Part shown: positions 17,184-29,551 of the stretch, in pieces
How the letters are laid out: each line of letters starts with the position of its first letter
Position numbering within the stretch: position 1 is the first letter of the stretch
Assembly (NCBI GenBank): GCA_016178155.1
Contig: JACOTZ010000065.1
Span: forward strand, 1 to 38,038
Source of the DNA: Acidobacteriota bacterium
GTDB lineage: Bacteria; Acidobacteriota; Terriglobia; Bryobacterales; Bryobacteraceae
Direction of reading: 5' to 3'
Length of the DNA stretch: 38,038 nucleotides
Notes under the pieces: generated by a model
Database searches by the model: none
The model's input: the letters and a program-made list of their open reading frames with translations, nothing else
What the model was told of the DNA's origin: nothing
Program-made: the position numbers and the translations under genes

Positions 17184-18100
17184 TCGCGCAGGCTCTTTCC
17201 CGTCAGCTCAATGAAGACGTCCTCGAGAGTGGGGCGCTTGAGCTGAATATCGGCCACCTCGACTTCGTTTTTTTCGATCCACTTGACCAGCTCGATCAAA
17301 GTGCGCGTGGGGCTGGGCGACGTGACGATCACGATCCGGCGGTCCTCGGCGAAATGAAAGCCCTCGCCGTCGGCCGCCGGGAAGCTGAGCTCGGGCAGGG
17401 GGCGCTCCGAATGGATCTCGATGACCGAGCGCCCGAGCGTCCTGGCGCGGATCTCGCGCGGCGATCCCAGGGTGATCATGCGGCCCCGGTCGACGATGGC
17501 CACGCGATCGCACAGCTTCTCGGCCTCTTCGATGTAGTGCGTCGTGAGCAGAATGGTGCGCCGCGCATCCCGCAATTCCTGGATCAAACCGTGAATCTCC
17601 AGCCTCACCTGGGGGTCGAGGCCGCTGGTGGGCTCGTCGAGAAACACAAGCTGCGGATCATTGACCAGCGCCAGCGCCAGCGCCAGCCTCTGTTTCTGTC
17701 CGCCCGAGAGCTGGCCGTAATAAGCGTCGCGCTTCTCCCAGAGCTGCAGCCGCTGCAGCAGCCGGTTGATGTCCCCGCTGCGCGGATAGAAGCTTGCAAA
17801 CAGCGCGCAGGCTTCCCGTACCTTTATCTTCTCCGGCAGATTAGTGGCCTGCAGGGAGACGCCAATCCGCTGCTTGACCTCGCGTACGTTGACCGCGGGA
17901 TCGAAGCCGAGCACCGACACCTCGCCGGCCGTCCGCGGGCGCAGACCTTCGAGAATCTCGACTGTCGTGGTTTTGCCGGCGCCATTCGGTCCGAGCAGGC
18001 CGAAAACCTCGCCGGCATGTACCTCAAAATCGAGGCCGCGCACGGCCTCAAAATCGCCGTAGCTCTTGCGCAGGCCTCGAACCGAGATCGTGCTCTCCAT
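17180..18100 (-). CDS. ABC transporter ATP-binding protein (drug/ABC-2 exporter type)
   Basis: The 306-residue ATPase powers the permease encoded directly downstream. All motifs are intact: Walker A GPNGAGKT (37-44), Q-loop Q84, signature LSGGQ (131-135), Walker B LVFLDEP (151-157) and the switch histidine H188. The C-terminal 80 residues resemble the DrrA/CcmA-like extension, ending in the common TLEDVFIELTGKSLRE. The gene starts 8 nt after the DJ-1 gene and overlaps the permease by 4 nt, so the three are almost certainly co-transcribed and translationally coupled. A stretch of four in-frame hexamers (LALALAL) between the signature motif and Walker B is normal for the family. Confidence 0.95.
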   Translation of the reverse strand: MESTISVRGLRKSYGDFEAVRGLDFEVHAGEVFGLLGPNGAGKTTTVEILEGLRPRTAGEVSVLGFDPAVNVREVKQRIGVSLQATNLPEKIKVREACALFASFYPRSGDINRLLQRLQLWEKRDAYYGQLSGGQKQRLALALALVNDPQLVFLDEPTSGLDPQVRLEIHGLIQELRDARRTILLTTHYIEEAEKLCDRVAIVDRGRMITLGSPREIRARTLGRSVIEIHSERPLPELSFPAADGEGFHFAEDRRIVIVTSPSPTRTLIELVKWIEKNEVEVADIQLKRPTLEDVFIELTGKSLRE

Positions 18101-18108
18101 TCAGGCGA

Positions 18109-18651
18109 TCAGGAACTGACTGCCACGCTCGCCTCTCTGAGAACTTGGATGGCGGCGCGGCAGAATGCCGGCAGGTCCTCGGGTTTGCGCGAGGTCACAA
18201 GGTTGGTGTCGACCACGACCTCGGCGTCCTCCCAAACCGCGCCGGCATTGCTGAGGTCGTCTTTGATCGCGAAGAACGAAGTCGCGCGGCGGCCCGGCAG
18301 CGTGCCGGTCGAGCAGAGCACCCAGGGACCGTGGCAGATGGCGGCCACCAGCTTGCCGTCCGCGTCGAGCGCGCGCACGAACTGGATGGCCTTGGGATGG
18401 CGGCGTATGTGGTCGGGTGCATAGCCGCCGGGGATAATCACGCCGTCGAAGTCGTTGGCGCTGACGGTGTCATAGGACTTGTCGGCTTTGACCGGATAGC
18501 CGAGCTTGCTCGTATAGGTCTGGCCGGCGTCGGCGCCGACCGTGACGACCTCCGCGCCGGCCTCCACGAAGCGCAGCAGCGGATACCAGACTTCGAGCTC
18601 CTGGTACAGGTTGTCCACCAGGAGAGCGATGCGTTTGCCTTTCAGCTCCAT
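18109..18651 (-). CDS. DJ-1/PfpI family protein (YhbO/PfpI-like)
   Basis: A 180-residue cytoplasmic protein of the class I glutamine amidotransferase-like superfamily. The nucleophile is C106 in AICHGPW with H107 next to it, and E18 (LYQELE) is the conserved acid partner. Family members have been reported as proteases, chaperones or protein/nucleotide deglycases acting on methylglyoxal damage; the exact activity here is uncertain. It is the first gene of the operon with the ABC ATPase (8 nt gap) and the permease fusion. A TACAAT lies 8 nt before the ATG and no Shine-Dalgarno sequence is visible, so the message may be leaderless. Confidence 0.92.
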   Translation of the reverse strand: MELKGKRIALLVDNLYQELEVWYPLLRFVEAGAEVVTVGADAGQTYTSKLGYPVKADKSYDTVSANDFDGVIIPGGYAPDHIRRHPKAIQFVRALDADGKLVAAICHGPWVLCSTGTLPGRRATSFFAIKDDLSNAGAVWEDAEVVVDTNLVTSRKPEDLPAFCRAAIQVLREASVAVSS

Positions 18652-18659
18652 ACGTTTTC

Positions 18660-18665
18660 ATTGTA
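18660..18665 (-). promoter_or_regulatory. -10 hexamer of the DJ-1/ABC operon
   Basis: TACAAT (5/6 match) on the minus strand, 8 nt before the ATG. No clear -35. It predicts a start of transcription at or next to the initiation codon. Confidence 0.4.
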
Positions 18666-18715
18666 GGAGCCGGAAGGCGGGCGCCGCGAGCTTCGGCCGC
18701 AGGTTCAGGGGCGCT

Positions 18716-18763
18716 CCGCCCGGGGGCCGTCCTCGACGTACTGTCAAGTACGCCTCCGGGCGG
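18716..18763. repeat. Nested hairpin, possible dispersed intergenic repeat
   Basis: Outer arms CCGCCCGG (18716-18723) and CCGGGCGG (18756-18763) are perfectly complementary. An inner stem CGTACT / AGTACG with a GTCA loop (18737-18752) sits between them. Such structured, GC-rich blocks often belong to dispersed repeat families; copy number cannot be judged from this window. Confidence 0.5.
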
Positions 18764-18979
18764 CGACCTTCGCGCGCCTTGTCTCTGCGGCCCTTGCGGT
18801 GCGCCTCGCCACGACGGTGGAGCGCCACGTCTCGCGATTGATCGGGACGAGGAAGGGCAGGCTACATCGAATATGCCTGCGCGTGCCTGGGCCTGGGCCT
18901 GCACCGGAGATTCGCACCCGGGCGCGCGAAACGGCCCCGGCCGCAAGTGTGCCATCCCCCATACCGCTCGCTCACGCGC

Positions 18980-19029
18980 GCGGCTCGGAAGTATTCATTC
19001 GCGGCTCGCGGCTCGGAAGTATTCATTCG
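18980..19029. repeat. Tandem repeat, 22-bp identical unit, 28-bp period
   Basis: GCGGCTCGGAAGTATTCATT plus CG occurs at 18980-19001 and again, identical, at 19008-19029. The 6-bp spacer CGGCTC repeats the start of the unit. It is intergenic, about 50 bp beyond the DUF1501 stop codon. Confidence 0.8.
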
Positions 19030-19081
19030 GACCCGCGCTTGGTCAGGGAGCGCTTGTCAAGGACGAGCGCGGGACACCACG

Positions 19082-20278
19082 CTACCCCATAAAATTCCTG
19101 GGCTTGCCTCCGGCAAACGCCGGGAACACGCTCTTCAGGTCGCGATTGCCCAGGTGCTCGGAAACCAGCTCGCCGAGCACGTCGCGGAAGTCGGTGGTGA
19201 GATTCAGGTCGCGGCTCTCGTAGAGCTGCTCGGGCGCGAGGCCCGGCCAGTCGCCGTAAATCTTGCCGCCCTGCACGCCAGCGCCAAGCAGGAACATGAC
19301 ATTGGCGTGGCCGTGGTCGGTCCCCTGGTTTCCGTTCTCGCGCGCCGTGCGGCCGAATTCCGACATGGTCACGATCGCGATCTCCTGCATGCGGTCGCCC
19401 AGGTCCTGGTGGAATGCGGCGAGGGCGCCGCCGAACTCGGTGAGCAGGTTGCCAAGAGGCGCGACTTCGTTCACGTGCGTGTCCCATCCGCCCATATCAG
19501 CAAAGGCGACCTCGACACCGACGCCGGCCTTGATCAGCCGTGCGATCTGCAGGAGCGCCTGCCCGAGCCGGCCGTTTGGATATTGCGCGCCGTGAGCGGG
19601 TGTGTAGGGCTGCTTCTGCACCAACTGTACGATGCGCACGGCTTCGAACGTCTCGCGCGCCGTGGTCTGCAGAAACCGGTCCGCGCTCGACGAGTAAAGT
19701 CCCTCGAAGGCCGGAGCGCTCATCGCGTCGCGGATCTGAAAATCGTTGAGGCTGTTGACCGCAATAGCGGGGTTGCGGCCGCGCAACGTACGCGCCAGGT
19801 TCGTTCCGATGCCGATGGCGCGCACAGGCGACGGCTTGGGCCCGGCGGTCAGAGCGCGGTTGAGCCAGCCGTCGCGTGTTGCTTTCAGCCCCGGCGTGCC
19901 CGACTCCATATAGTCCTGGGCGTCGAAATGCGAGCGCGTCGCGTCGGGCGATCCGACAGCCTCGATCAGGGCGAGCTGCTTCTCGTCGTACAGCGCCTTC
20001 AGCGGCCGGAGGGCTGGATGAAGGCCGAAGTAGCCGTTCAGGTCGAGCACCTCTTTCCGCGGAACCGCGATCGTGGGACGCATCTGGTAATAGCGCTCGT
20101 CGCCGTAGGGCACGACCACGTTCAGACCGTCGCAAGCACCGCGCTGGAAGATGGCAAGCAGGACCTTGTTGCGGCGGTTGTCGGTGGATGCGGCCGCGCG
20201 AGCGAGCCAGCCCGGCGCCGAGCCGACCCCCACCATCGCCAGGGCCGAATTCTTCAGGAAAACTCTTCTTGTGAGCAT
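19082..20278 (-). CDS. DUF1501 domain secreted protein
   Basis: A 398-residue exported protein of the sulfatase/alkaline-phosphatase-like DUF1501 family; its biochemical role is not established. The N-terminus MLTRRVFLKNSALAMVG is a Tat-like leader. Family features include FQRGACDGLNVVVPYGD, SHFDAQDYMESGTPG, GGWDTHVNE and VTMSEFGRTARENGNQGTDHG, where His/Asp residues could bind metal. The start is set by GGAGG: it lies 7 nt from the ATG at 20278 but only 1 nt from an in-frame ATG at 20284, so 20278 is chosen. It follows the DUF1800 gene by 107 nt on the same strand, the usual partnership. Confidence 0.92.
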   Translation of the reverse strand: MLTRRVFLKNSALAMVGVGSAPGWLARAAASTDNRRNKVLLAIFQRGACDGLNVVVPYGDERYYQMRPTIAVPRKEVLDLNGYFGLHPALRPLKALYDEKQLALIEAVGSPDATRSHFDAQDYMESGTPGLKATRDGWLNRALTAGPKPSPVRAIGIGTNLARTLRGRNPAIAVNSLNDFQIRDAMSAPAFEGLYSSSADRFLQTTARETFEAVRIVQLVQKQPYTPAHGAQYPNGRLGQALLQIARLIKAGVGVEVAFADMGGWDTHVNEVAPLGNLLTEFGGALAAFHQDLGDRMQEIAIVTMSEFGRTARENGNQGTDHGHANVMFLLGAGVQGGKIYGDWPGLAPEQLYESRDLNLTTDFRDVLGELVSEHLGNRDLKSVFPAFAGGKPRNFMG

Positions 20279-20385
20279 CGTCATGCCTCCAGGGCCGGGC
20301 GATGCAATGGGCAATCCCCGGCCCTGAGCGTATCCCGCGGCGGCCGGTGTCGGTCAGACCGGTCCGCGCTCGCGGGACGCAAACC

Positions 20386-22209
<1,824 letters not shown>

Positions 22210-22452
22210 GTCAGTCTTTTGGGCGGCAACGGCGCGTCTACAGCCAGTCTGCGCTCCGCTGCCACGAGTGGCGCTGGAATTCTTAACACACCAGACGCGG
22301 CAGAGTTCCCAATGATTTCGGCACGCCACCTGTTCGGCGCACATTGTGACGGAGCTTGACAGAATCGTCCCGCATCGGCTGTATCCGCGAGCCCAGGTGT
22401 AACCGCGGGCGGGTCTAGGTCATCTGTTCTCACTACGGCGATAGGGGGATCT

Positions 22453-23367
22453 ATGGAATCTTCAGGTCTCGACGAACTAGTCCATCTTTACCGGGACGGC
22501 GCCTTCGCCAGGCGCGAACTGTTCCGGCGGGCCGCGGCGGTGCTCGGCGGGCCGTCCGCCGCCGCGGCTGCGCTCGCCGCCTTTGGAGTACCTGAAAAGG
22601 CGGACGCTGAGGACCAGGTTGACGAATGTCCGGCGACTGTCCCCGAGGATGCCGACGACCTTGACAGTCGCATCGTAGAGTTTTCTGGCGAGGCGGGCAA
22701 GCTGTTTGGCTATTTTTCAATGAAACGCGGCGAAGCCGGGGAGCAGGCCCCGGCCGTGCTCGTCATCCACGAGAACCGGGGGCTCAACCAGCACATCCAG
22801 GACGTCACCCGCCGCGTGGCGCGCGCCGACTACGTCGGCTTAGGTATCGATCTGCTGTCGCGGCAGGGCGGGAGCGCCCAGTTTACCGATCCCCAGCAGG
22901 CCGCGAACGCCTACCGCAACGTCACCTCCGCCATGGCGCTCGAGGACATGAAATCGGCGGTTGCCTACCTGCGCACGCTCGAGCAGGTCAGGGCTGACCG
23001 GATCGGCTGCGTCGGCTTCTGCGCCGGGGGCGGGAATGCATGGAATCTCGCCGTAGAGCAGCCGGACCTCTCGGCTGCGGTCGTGTTTTACGGCGCTCCG
23101 GCCGCCGCGACGGCGCTGGAGGAGTTGCAGGTGCCCATGTTGCTGATCTATGCGGAAACAGACCGGGGTCTCACCGGGCGCGTCGGTCCGGTGCTGACGG
23201 CGCTGAGCAATGCCCGGAAGCCTTACGGCCTGCACGTTTACGAAGGCGTCGGGCACGCCTTCCACAACGACACGGGTCCCGCCTACAACGCAGCCGCGGC
23301 TTGCGACGCCTGGGGAAAGACACTCGCGTTCTTCCGCAAGCACCTGGACAGGCCCGATGAGGAGTAA
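22453..23367 (+). CDS. Dienelactone hydrolase family protein
   Basis: A 304-residue alpha/beta hydrolase with a cysteine nucleophile. Motifs: HENRG (106-110, with the Glu that pairs with the nucleophile in this family), GFCAGGG with C190, a candidate acid D237 in AETDRG and H268 in GVGHAFHND. The N-terminal 45 residues are an amphipathic and alanine-rich stretch with twin-arginine pairs (FARRELFRRAAAVLGG), which may be a leader; cellular location is uncertain. GGGGG lies about 5 nt before the ATG. Physiological substrate unknown. It converges on the tRNA-Gly gene. Confidence 0.92.
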   Translation: MESSGLDELVHLYRDGAFARRELFRRAAAVLGGPSAAAAALAAFGVPEKADAEDQVDECPATVPEDADDLDSRIVEFSGEAGKLFGYFSMKRGEAGEQAPAVLVIHENRGLNQHIQDVTRRVARADYVGLGIDLLSRQGGSAQFTDPQQAANAYRNVTSAMALEDMKSAVAYLRTLEQVRADRIGCVGFCAGGGNAWNLAVEQPDLSAAVVFYGAPAAATALEELQVPMLLIYAETDRGLTGRVGPVLTALSNARKPYGLHVYEGVGHAFHNDTGPAYNAAAACDAWGKTLAFFRKHLDRPDEE

Positions 23368-23482
23368 CGGTCTAAACATCGGGCGACCAGCGGGTCAGGC
23401 TCCGCTTGGCTGCTCGTCTGCCCCGGGCTCGTTCCCGGTGGAGCGAACATGGCGTTTACTGAGCGGTGGAAGTGTTCGGCTC

Positions 23483-23558
<76 letters not shown>

Positions 23559-23578
23559 TCGAATGGGGATGCTTTTCA

Positions 23579-23608
23579 ATTGTCGCGCGCCCGCTTCAGC
23601 ATTGTCAA
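23579..23608 (-). promoter_or_regulatory. Promoter of tRNA-Gly
   Basis: On the minus strand a perfect TTGACA (23603-23608), 18 bp, then GACAAT (23579-23584, 4/6). The predicted start is about 12-15 nt before the mature 5' end. Confidence 0.5.
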
Positions 23609-23719
23609 ACCGAGCAGTTTGGCTGCCCAAATCAAGTTCCCGGTGTTGTGTTTTTTCGTCCCGTAACACTTCTGTAACCCCTTGATCTCAAAGACGTAAT
23701 AAAAATCTCACCGGATCGT

Positions 23720-23747
23720 TTGACAACCCGTTCTTCGGTGCTATGCT
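23720..23747 (+). promoter_or_regulatory. Promoter of dnaA
   Basis: A perfect TTGACA (23720-23725), 16 bp, then TATGCT (23742-23747, 4/6). It would give a leader of about 150 nt that includes the three phased DnaA-box-like sites, fitting DnaA autoregulation. The rest of the 23559-23905 gap shows nothing else recognisable. Confidence 0.5.
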
Positions 23748-23845
23748 ATGTTTCCGCAGTCAGACAGGCGAGTTGAGCCGGGCTGCTCCAGGCGGCTCGG
23801 TTTCCTTTCCGCGGGCCCTTCGTCCGAGGTGGAGTTGGTTTGTAG

Positions 23846-23876
23846 TTTTCCACAGATGTGGGAAAGCTGTGGGAAA
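23846..23876 (+). promoter_or_regulatory. Three DnaA-box-like 9-mers phased at 11 bp
   Basis: TTTTCCACA at 23846-23854 (full match to TTWTNCACA) is followed by TGTGGGAAA at 23857-23865 and again at 23868-23876 (each one mismatch on the opposite strand). The starts are exactly 11 bp apart, so all lie on one helix face just upstream of the dnaA start. Confidence 0.65.
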
Positions 23877-23905
23877 TGTCTTGTCTGACGGCGGCGTACA
23901 AGAAC

Positions 23906-25222
23906 ATGACCAACGTATGGGATCAGATCAAGCACCTGCTGGCCCGTCAAATCAGTGGGGAGGCCTATCGGAACTGGGTCGAAAAGACTTCGTTCCGGCT
24001 ACTCGAGGGAGACCAACTCAGGATTTTGGTTCCCAACGATGCGACCCGTGAGTGGATGGAGACGGAGTACACGGATCGGGTCCGGGACATCGTTCGGGAT
24101 CTCAATCTCCCGATTCGGTGTATCCATTACGAAATCAACGGCAACAACGGTGGCGACCACTTCCTGGCCGGACAGCCGGCGAGCGAGCCGATTTTTCAGG
24201 CGCCCACGAGTCAGTTGAACCCGAAGTTTACGTTCGACAGCTTCGTGGTCGGGTCCTGCAACCAGTTCGCGCACGCAGCGGCCAAAGCGGTCGCCAGCAT
24301 GCCCTCACGCAGCTACAACCCGCTCTTCATTTACGGCGGTGTCGGCATGGGCAAGACCCACCTGATGCACGCCATCGGACGAAACCTGATCGAAAACTTC
24401 GGCAGCATGCGGATCGTGTACACGACCAGCGAGCGCTTCATGAACCAGATGATCACCAGCATCAAGGTGGATCGAATGCCGCAGTTTCACCAGTACTACC
24501 GCTCGGCGGATGTTCTGCTCATCGATGACATCCAGATCATCGGCGGAAAGGAACGGACGCAGGAGGAGTTCTTTCACACGTTCAATGAGCTTTACGATCA
24601 CCAGAAGCAGATCGTGATCTCGAGCGACCAGCCGCCGAAGAGCACTTCAGGTCTGGTCGAACGCCTGCGGTCCCGTTTCGAGTGGGGCCTGATGGTAGAT
24701 GTGCAGCCCCCCGACCTCGAGACCAAGATGGCCATTCTCGACAAGAAGGCTGAGCAGGAAGGGATCAAGCTGCCCGAGGATGTCCGGATCTTCATCGCAA
24801 CACGAACCAAGTCGAACGTCCGGGAGTTGGAGGGAGCGCTGATCAAGCTCATCGCCTATTCCTCGGTGACCGGCACAAACATCAACATGGCAATGGCGCA
24901 GCAGGTCTTAAAATCCCTCGGCTCGGGATCCGAGCGCAAAATCACGATGGATTCCATCATGCGCGCGGTGGCGGAGAAATTCTCGCTGCAGCCATCGCAG
25001 TTGAAACAGAAGAGCAATACCAGGCAGATCGCCTATCCGCGCCAGGTCGCGATGTACCTGATCAAAGAACTGACGCATGCGTCGTTCCCGGAGATCGGCC
25101 GCTTTTTCGCCGGCAAGCATCACACAACCGTGCTGCATTCGGTGCAGAAGATCGAACAGCTCAGAACCAAGGATCCCGAACTGAACAGGCTGATCCACTC
25201 GCTCATGGATGCGCTTCATTGA
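23906..25222 (+). CDS. dnaA: Chromosomal replication initiator protein DnaA
   Basis: AAA+ ATPase that binds DnaA boxes and opens the origin, 438 residues from the chosen ATG. Domain I is residues 1-75 (VWDQIKHLLARQISGEAYRN), followed by a short linker. The AAA+ core has Walker A GGVGMGKT (144-151) and Walker B VLLIDD (203-208). The C-terminal helix-turn-helix carries the signature GKHHTTVLHSVQKI (403-416), where a His replaces the Asp of the usual GRDHTTV. The frame is open from a GTG at 23858 and an ATG at 23876, but those overlap the DnaA-box cluster and lack family similarity, so MTNVWDQ at 23906 is preferred, despite a poor ribosome site. Confidence 0.97.
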   Translation: MTNVWDQIKHLLARQISGEAYRNWVEKTSFRLLEGDQLRILVPNDATREWMETEYTDRVRDIVRDLNLPIRCIHYEINGNNGGDHFLAGQPASEPIFQAPTSQLNPKFTFDSFVVGSCNQFAHAAAKAVASMPSRSYNPLFIYGGVGMGKTHLMHAIGRNLIENFGSMRIVYTTSERFMNQMITSIKVDRMPQFHQYYRSADVLLIDDIQIIGGKERTQEEFFHTFNELYDHQKQIVISSDQPPKSTSGLVERLRSRFEWGLMVDVQPPDLETKMAILDKKAEQEGIKLPEDVRIFIATRTKSNVRELEGALIKLIAYSSVTGTNINMAMAQQVLKSLGSGSERKITMDSIMRAVAEKFSLQPSQLKQKSNTRQIAYPRQVAMYLIKELTHASFPEIGRFFAGKHHTTVLHSVQKIEQLRTKDPELNRLIHSLMDALH

Positions 25223-25835
25223 GCAGCCCACGGGGGCGTCGATTCCATAGCGGCATCTGTGGATTTTGATCGGTCTCACAATTTGACGCAAAACGCAGCG
25301 CAAGGGCCACGGCTACAGCCCTTCCGGGAACCCTTTGCGGAGCTGTATCTAAAGCTGACGGTCGAAGGTCCCGCCGGGGCGCGCAAGTCCGCCGACTGGG
25401 ATCGGCTGCAGAACGGCCGGTGTAGCCTTGTGTTTCACGCCGGTGGAGGGGCGAACGGCTATGCTGTTCAGTCCTCGCGAATTGAACACGTGCATGCACA
25501 GCGATTCAGCCTCAGTTGTTTGGAGTTAGGGTTTTTTCCACAGCGTACCTGGATCGGCGGGTTTGGAAGGCTGTGGAGACCTCGGACAGCGCTTGGTTCC
25601 GCAGCTTTTGGAGCCTTGTTTTTCACATCCTGGCGAGACAGGAAGCATGTGGGTTTTGTATAATTTAGAAAGAAATACACATTTCCACAGGCCCTATTCA
25701 TTCTGTAGTACCTATACACGATCAGCTTGGGACTGAAAGAGCTGATAGCGGGGTTGCTCCGGAAGTTGGTTGCGGGCCTCGGCGGGTCAAGGAGACAACG
25801 GAGGCTGCGCGGGGGTTGAGAGGGAGTCATAGCGA
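25223..25835 (+). other. oriC: Probable chromosomal origin of replication (oriC), dnaA-dnaN intergenic region
   Basis: A 613-bp gene-free gap. DnaA-box-like sites: TTTTCCACA at 25534-25542 and TTTTTCACA at 25619-25627 (both full matches to TTWTNCACA), ATTTCCACA at 25681-25689 (one mismatch), and weaker TGTGGATTT at 25258-25266, TGTGGAGAC at 25572-25580 and TGTGGGTTT at 25648-25656. The stretch 25650-25685 is the most AT-rich part and could be the unwinding element. The gene order dnaA-oriC-dnaN is classical. The first 300 nt hold little else that I can recognise. Confidence 0.7.
25635..25664 (+). promoter_or_regulatory. Promoter of dnaN
   Basis: GAGACA (25635-25640, 4/6), 18 bp, then a perfect TATAAT (25659-25664). 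It gives a leader of about 165 nt and overlaps a weak DnaA-box-like site and the AT-rich stretch, so it may respond to DnaA. Confidence 0.5.
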
Positions 25836-26951
25836 ATGGAATTCACGGTGACAAAGTCGGACCTGGTTCGTGAGCTTGGCCTATCCCAGGGCGTGGTCGA
25901 GAAAAAGACGACGATCCCGATCCTGTCCAACGTGCTGGTGGAGGCCGATGGAGAGAAGATCGTGCTGACAGCGACCGATCTGGAGCTCGGTATCCGCTGT
26001 TCGTGCACCGCGCGGGTGAGCAAGCCCGGTGCGGGTACAATTCCGGCGCGGCGTCTGCTCGATTACGTCCGGCTGCTGCCGGAAGCCGACATCAGCGTCA
26101 AGATCGGCGATAACCAGTGGGCGAACCTGCTGTGCGGCCGCTCGCGAACGAGGATCGCCGGGATGTCGCGGGAGAGCTTCCCGGAACTGCCGGCAATGCC
26201 TGAAGTGTTGGCGGAAATTCCCATTAGCGTGCTGACTTCGATGATCGGGAGGACGATCTTTGCGATCTCATCGGAGGAATCGCGGTTCACGCTCAACGGC
26301 GCCCTGGTTGTGCTGCGCGAAAACGGTGTCACGATGGTGGCGACTGACGGCCACCGGCTGGCTATGACCGAGACGGTCATCGAGCTTCCCGAGGTGAGGG
26401 GCACCTACAGGGCGCTTCTCCCGCGGAAGGCGATGAGTGAAGTGCTGAAACTGGGCCAGGAAAGCGATTTGGATGCGCCGCTGAAGTTCTCCGGCGATGA
26501 TAACCATCTGTTCTTCCAACTCGGCCAGCGGCTGCTGATCAGCCGTAAACTGACCGGCAACTTCCCTGATTACGAGCGCGTTCTGCCGAAGGAGCACGCA
26601 AACAGCGTAGCTCTCGGACGGGATGAGCTGCGTGCCTCGATTGAGCGTGTCTCGCAGTTCTCTGACGAGCGGTCGCACGCAGTCCGGCTGCGCGTGAGTC
26701 CGGGCGAGCTGAGGATTTACTCCTCCCTTTCCGAAACCGGCGAGAGCGAGGAGAGTTTGCCGGTCGAGTATGGGGGACCGCAGGTAGAGATCGGTTTCAA
26801 TGCGCAGTACCTGATCGACTTCCTGCGGGCGGTGCCGACCGACGCGGTCACATTCAGCTTTCGTGACGCGCAGAGCGCCGGCGAGATGCAACCCTCGGGC
26901 GGTGTGGAAGGACAGGTTTATCGGTACGTGATCATGCCGATGCGGGTTTGA
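25836..26951 (+). CDS. dnaN: DNA polymerase III beta subunit (sliding clamp)
   Basis: Ring-shaped dimer that tethers DNA polymerase III, 371 residues, the usual length (E. coli 366). The N-terminus MEFTVTKSDLVRELGLSQGVVEKKTTIPILSNVL and the domain signature ATDLELGI are standard (positions 1-34 and 46-53). The middle domain has FTLNGALVVLRENGVTMVATDGHRLAM and the C-terminus YVIMPMRV is the family ending that forms the partner-binding pocket. A GGGAG lies about 11 nt before the ATG. It is followed by gyrB after 70 nt with no recF between. Confidence 0.98.
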   Translation: MEFTVTKSDLVRELGLSQGVVEKKTTIPILSNVLVEADGEKIVLTATDLELGIRCSCTARVSKPGAGTIPARRLLDYVRLLPEADISVKIGDNQWANLLCGRSRTRIAGMSRESFPELPAMPEVLAEIPISVLTSMIGRTIFAISSEESRFTLNGALVVLRENGVTMVATDGHRLAMTETVIELPEVRGTYRALLPRKAMSEVLKLGQESDLDAPLKFSGDDNHLFFQLGQRLLISRKLTGNFPDYERVLPKEHANSVALGRDELRASIERVSQFSDERSHAVRLRVSPGELRIYSSLSETGESEESLPVEYGGPQVEIGFNAQYLIDFLRAVPTDAVTFSFRDAQSAGEMQPSGGVEGQVYRYVIMPMRV

Positions 26952-27018
26952 GGTTGGCGGAATCGCTGTCAGCCCGAGCGGCTGGAGCGGTCCGTCACGG
27001 TAAAGGATTGTTTTTTAG

Positions 27019-29460
<2,442 letters not shown>

Positions 29461-29551
29461 CAGTCGGGCTGCCGGCCGTTCGCCATCGAGGGTCACCGTT
29501 CGGACTGCCGAGCGTCCTTGAGAGGGGACGACGCCCGATCGAGCGCAGCCT

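Larger units (their letters stand above)
18652..19081. other. 430-bp non-coding region with hairpin and tandem repeat
   Basis: No convincing gene on either strand. It holds the DJ-1 operon promoter, a nested hairpin at 18716-18763 and a 28-bp-period tandem repeat at 18980-19029. It lies downstream of the DUF1501 gene and upstream of the DJ-1 operon, both read on the minus strand. Confidence 0.6.

Noticed and set aside
17660-17695. Four in-frame hexamers (CCAGCG) in the ABC ATPase gene as a phase-variation repeat
   Set aside because: They encode LALALAL, normal between the signature motif and Walker B of this family, and six-base steps would not shift the frame.
18980-19029. The two 22-bp units as a CRISPR remnant
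   Set aside because: The spacer is only 6 bp and repeats part of the unit, there are just two copies and no cas gene is near; it is a plain tandem repeat.
23421-23442. CCGGG / CCCGG hairpin between the dienelactone hydrolase and tRNA-Gly genes as a terminator
   Set aside because: Five base pairs without a T-run are too weak to call.
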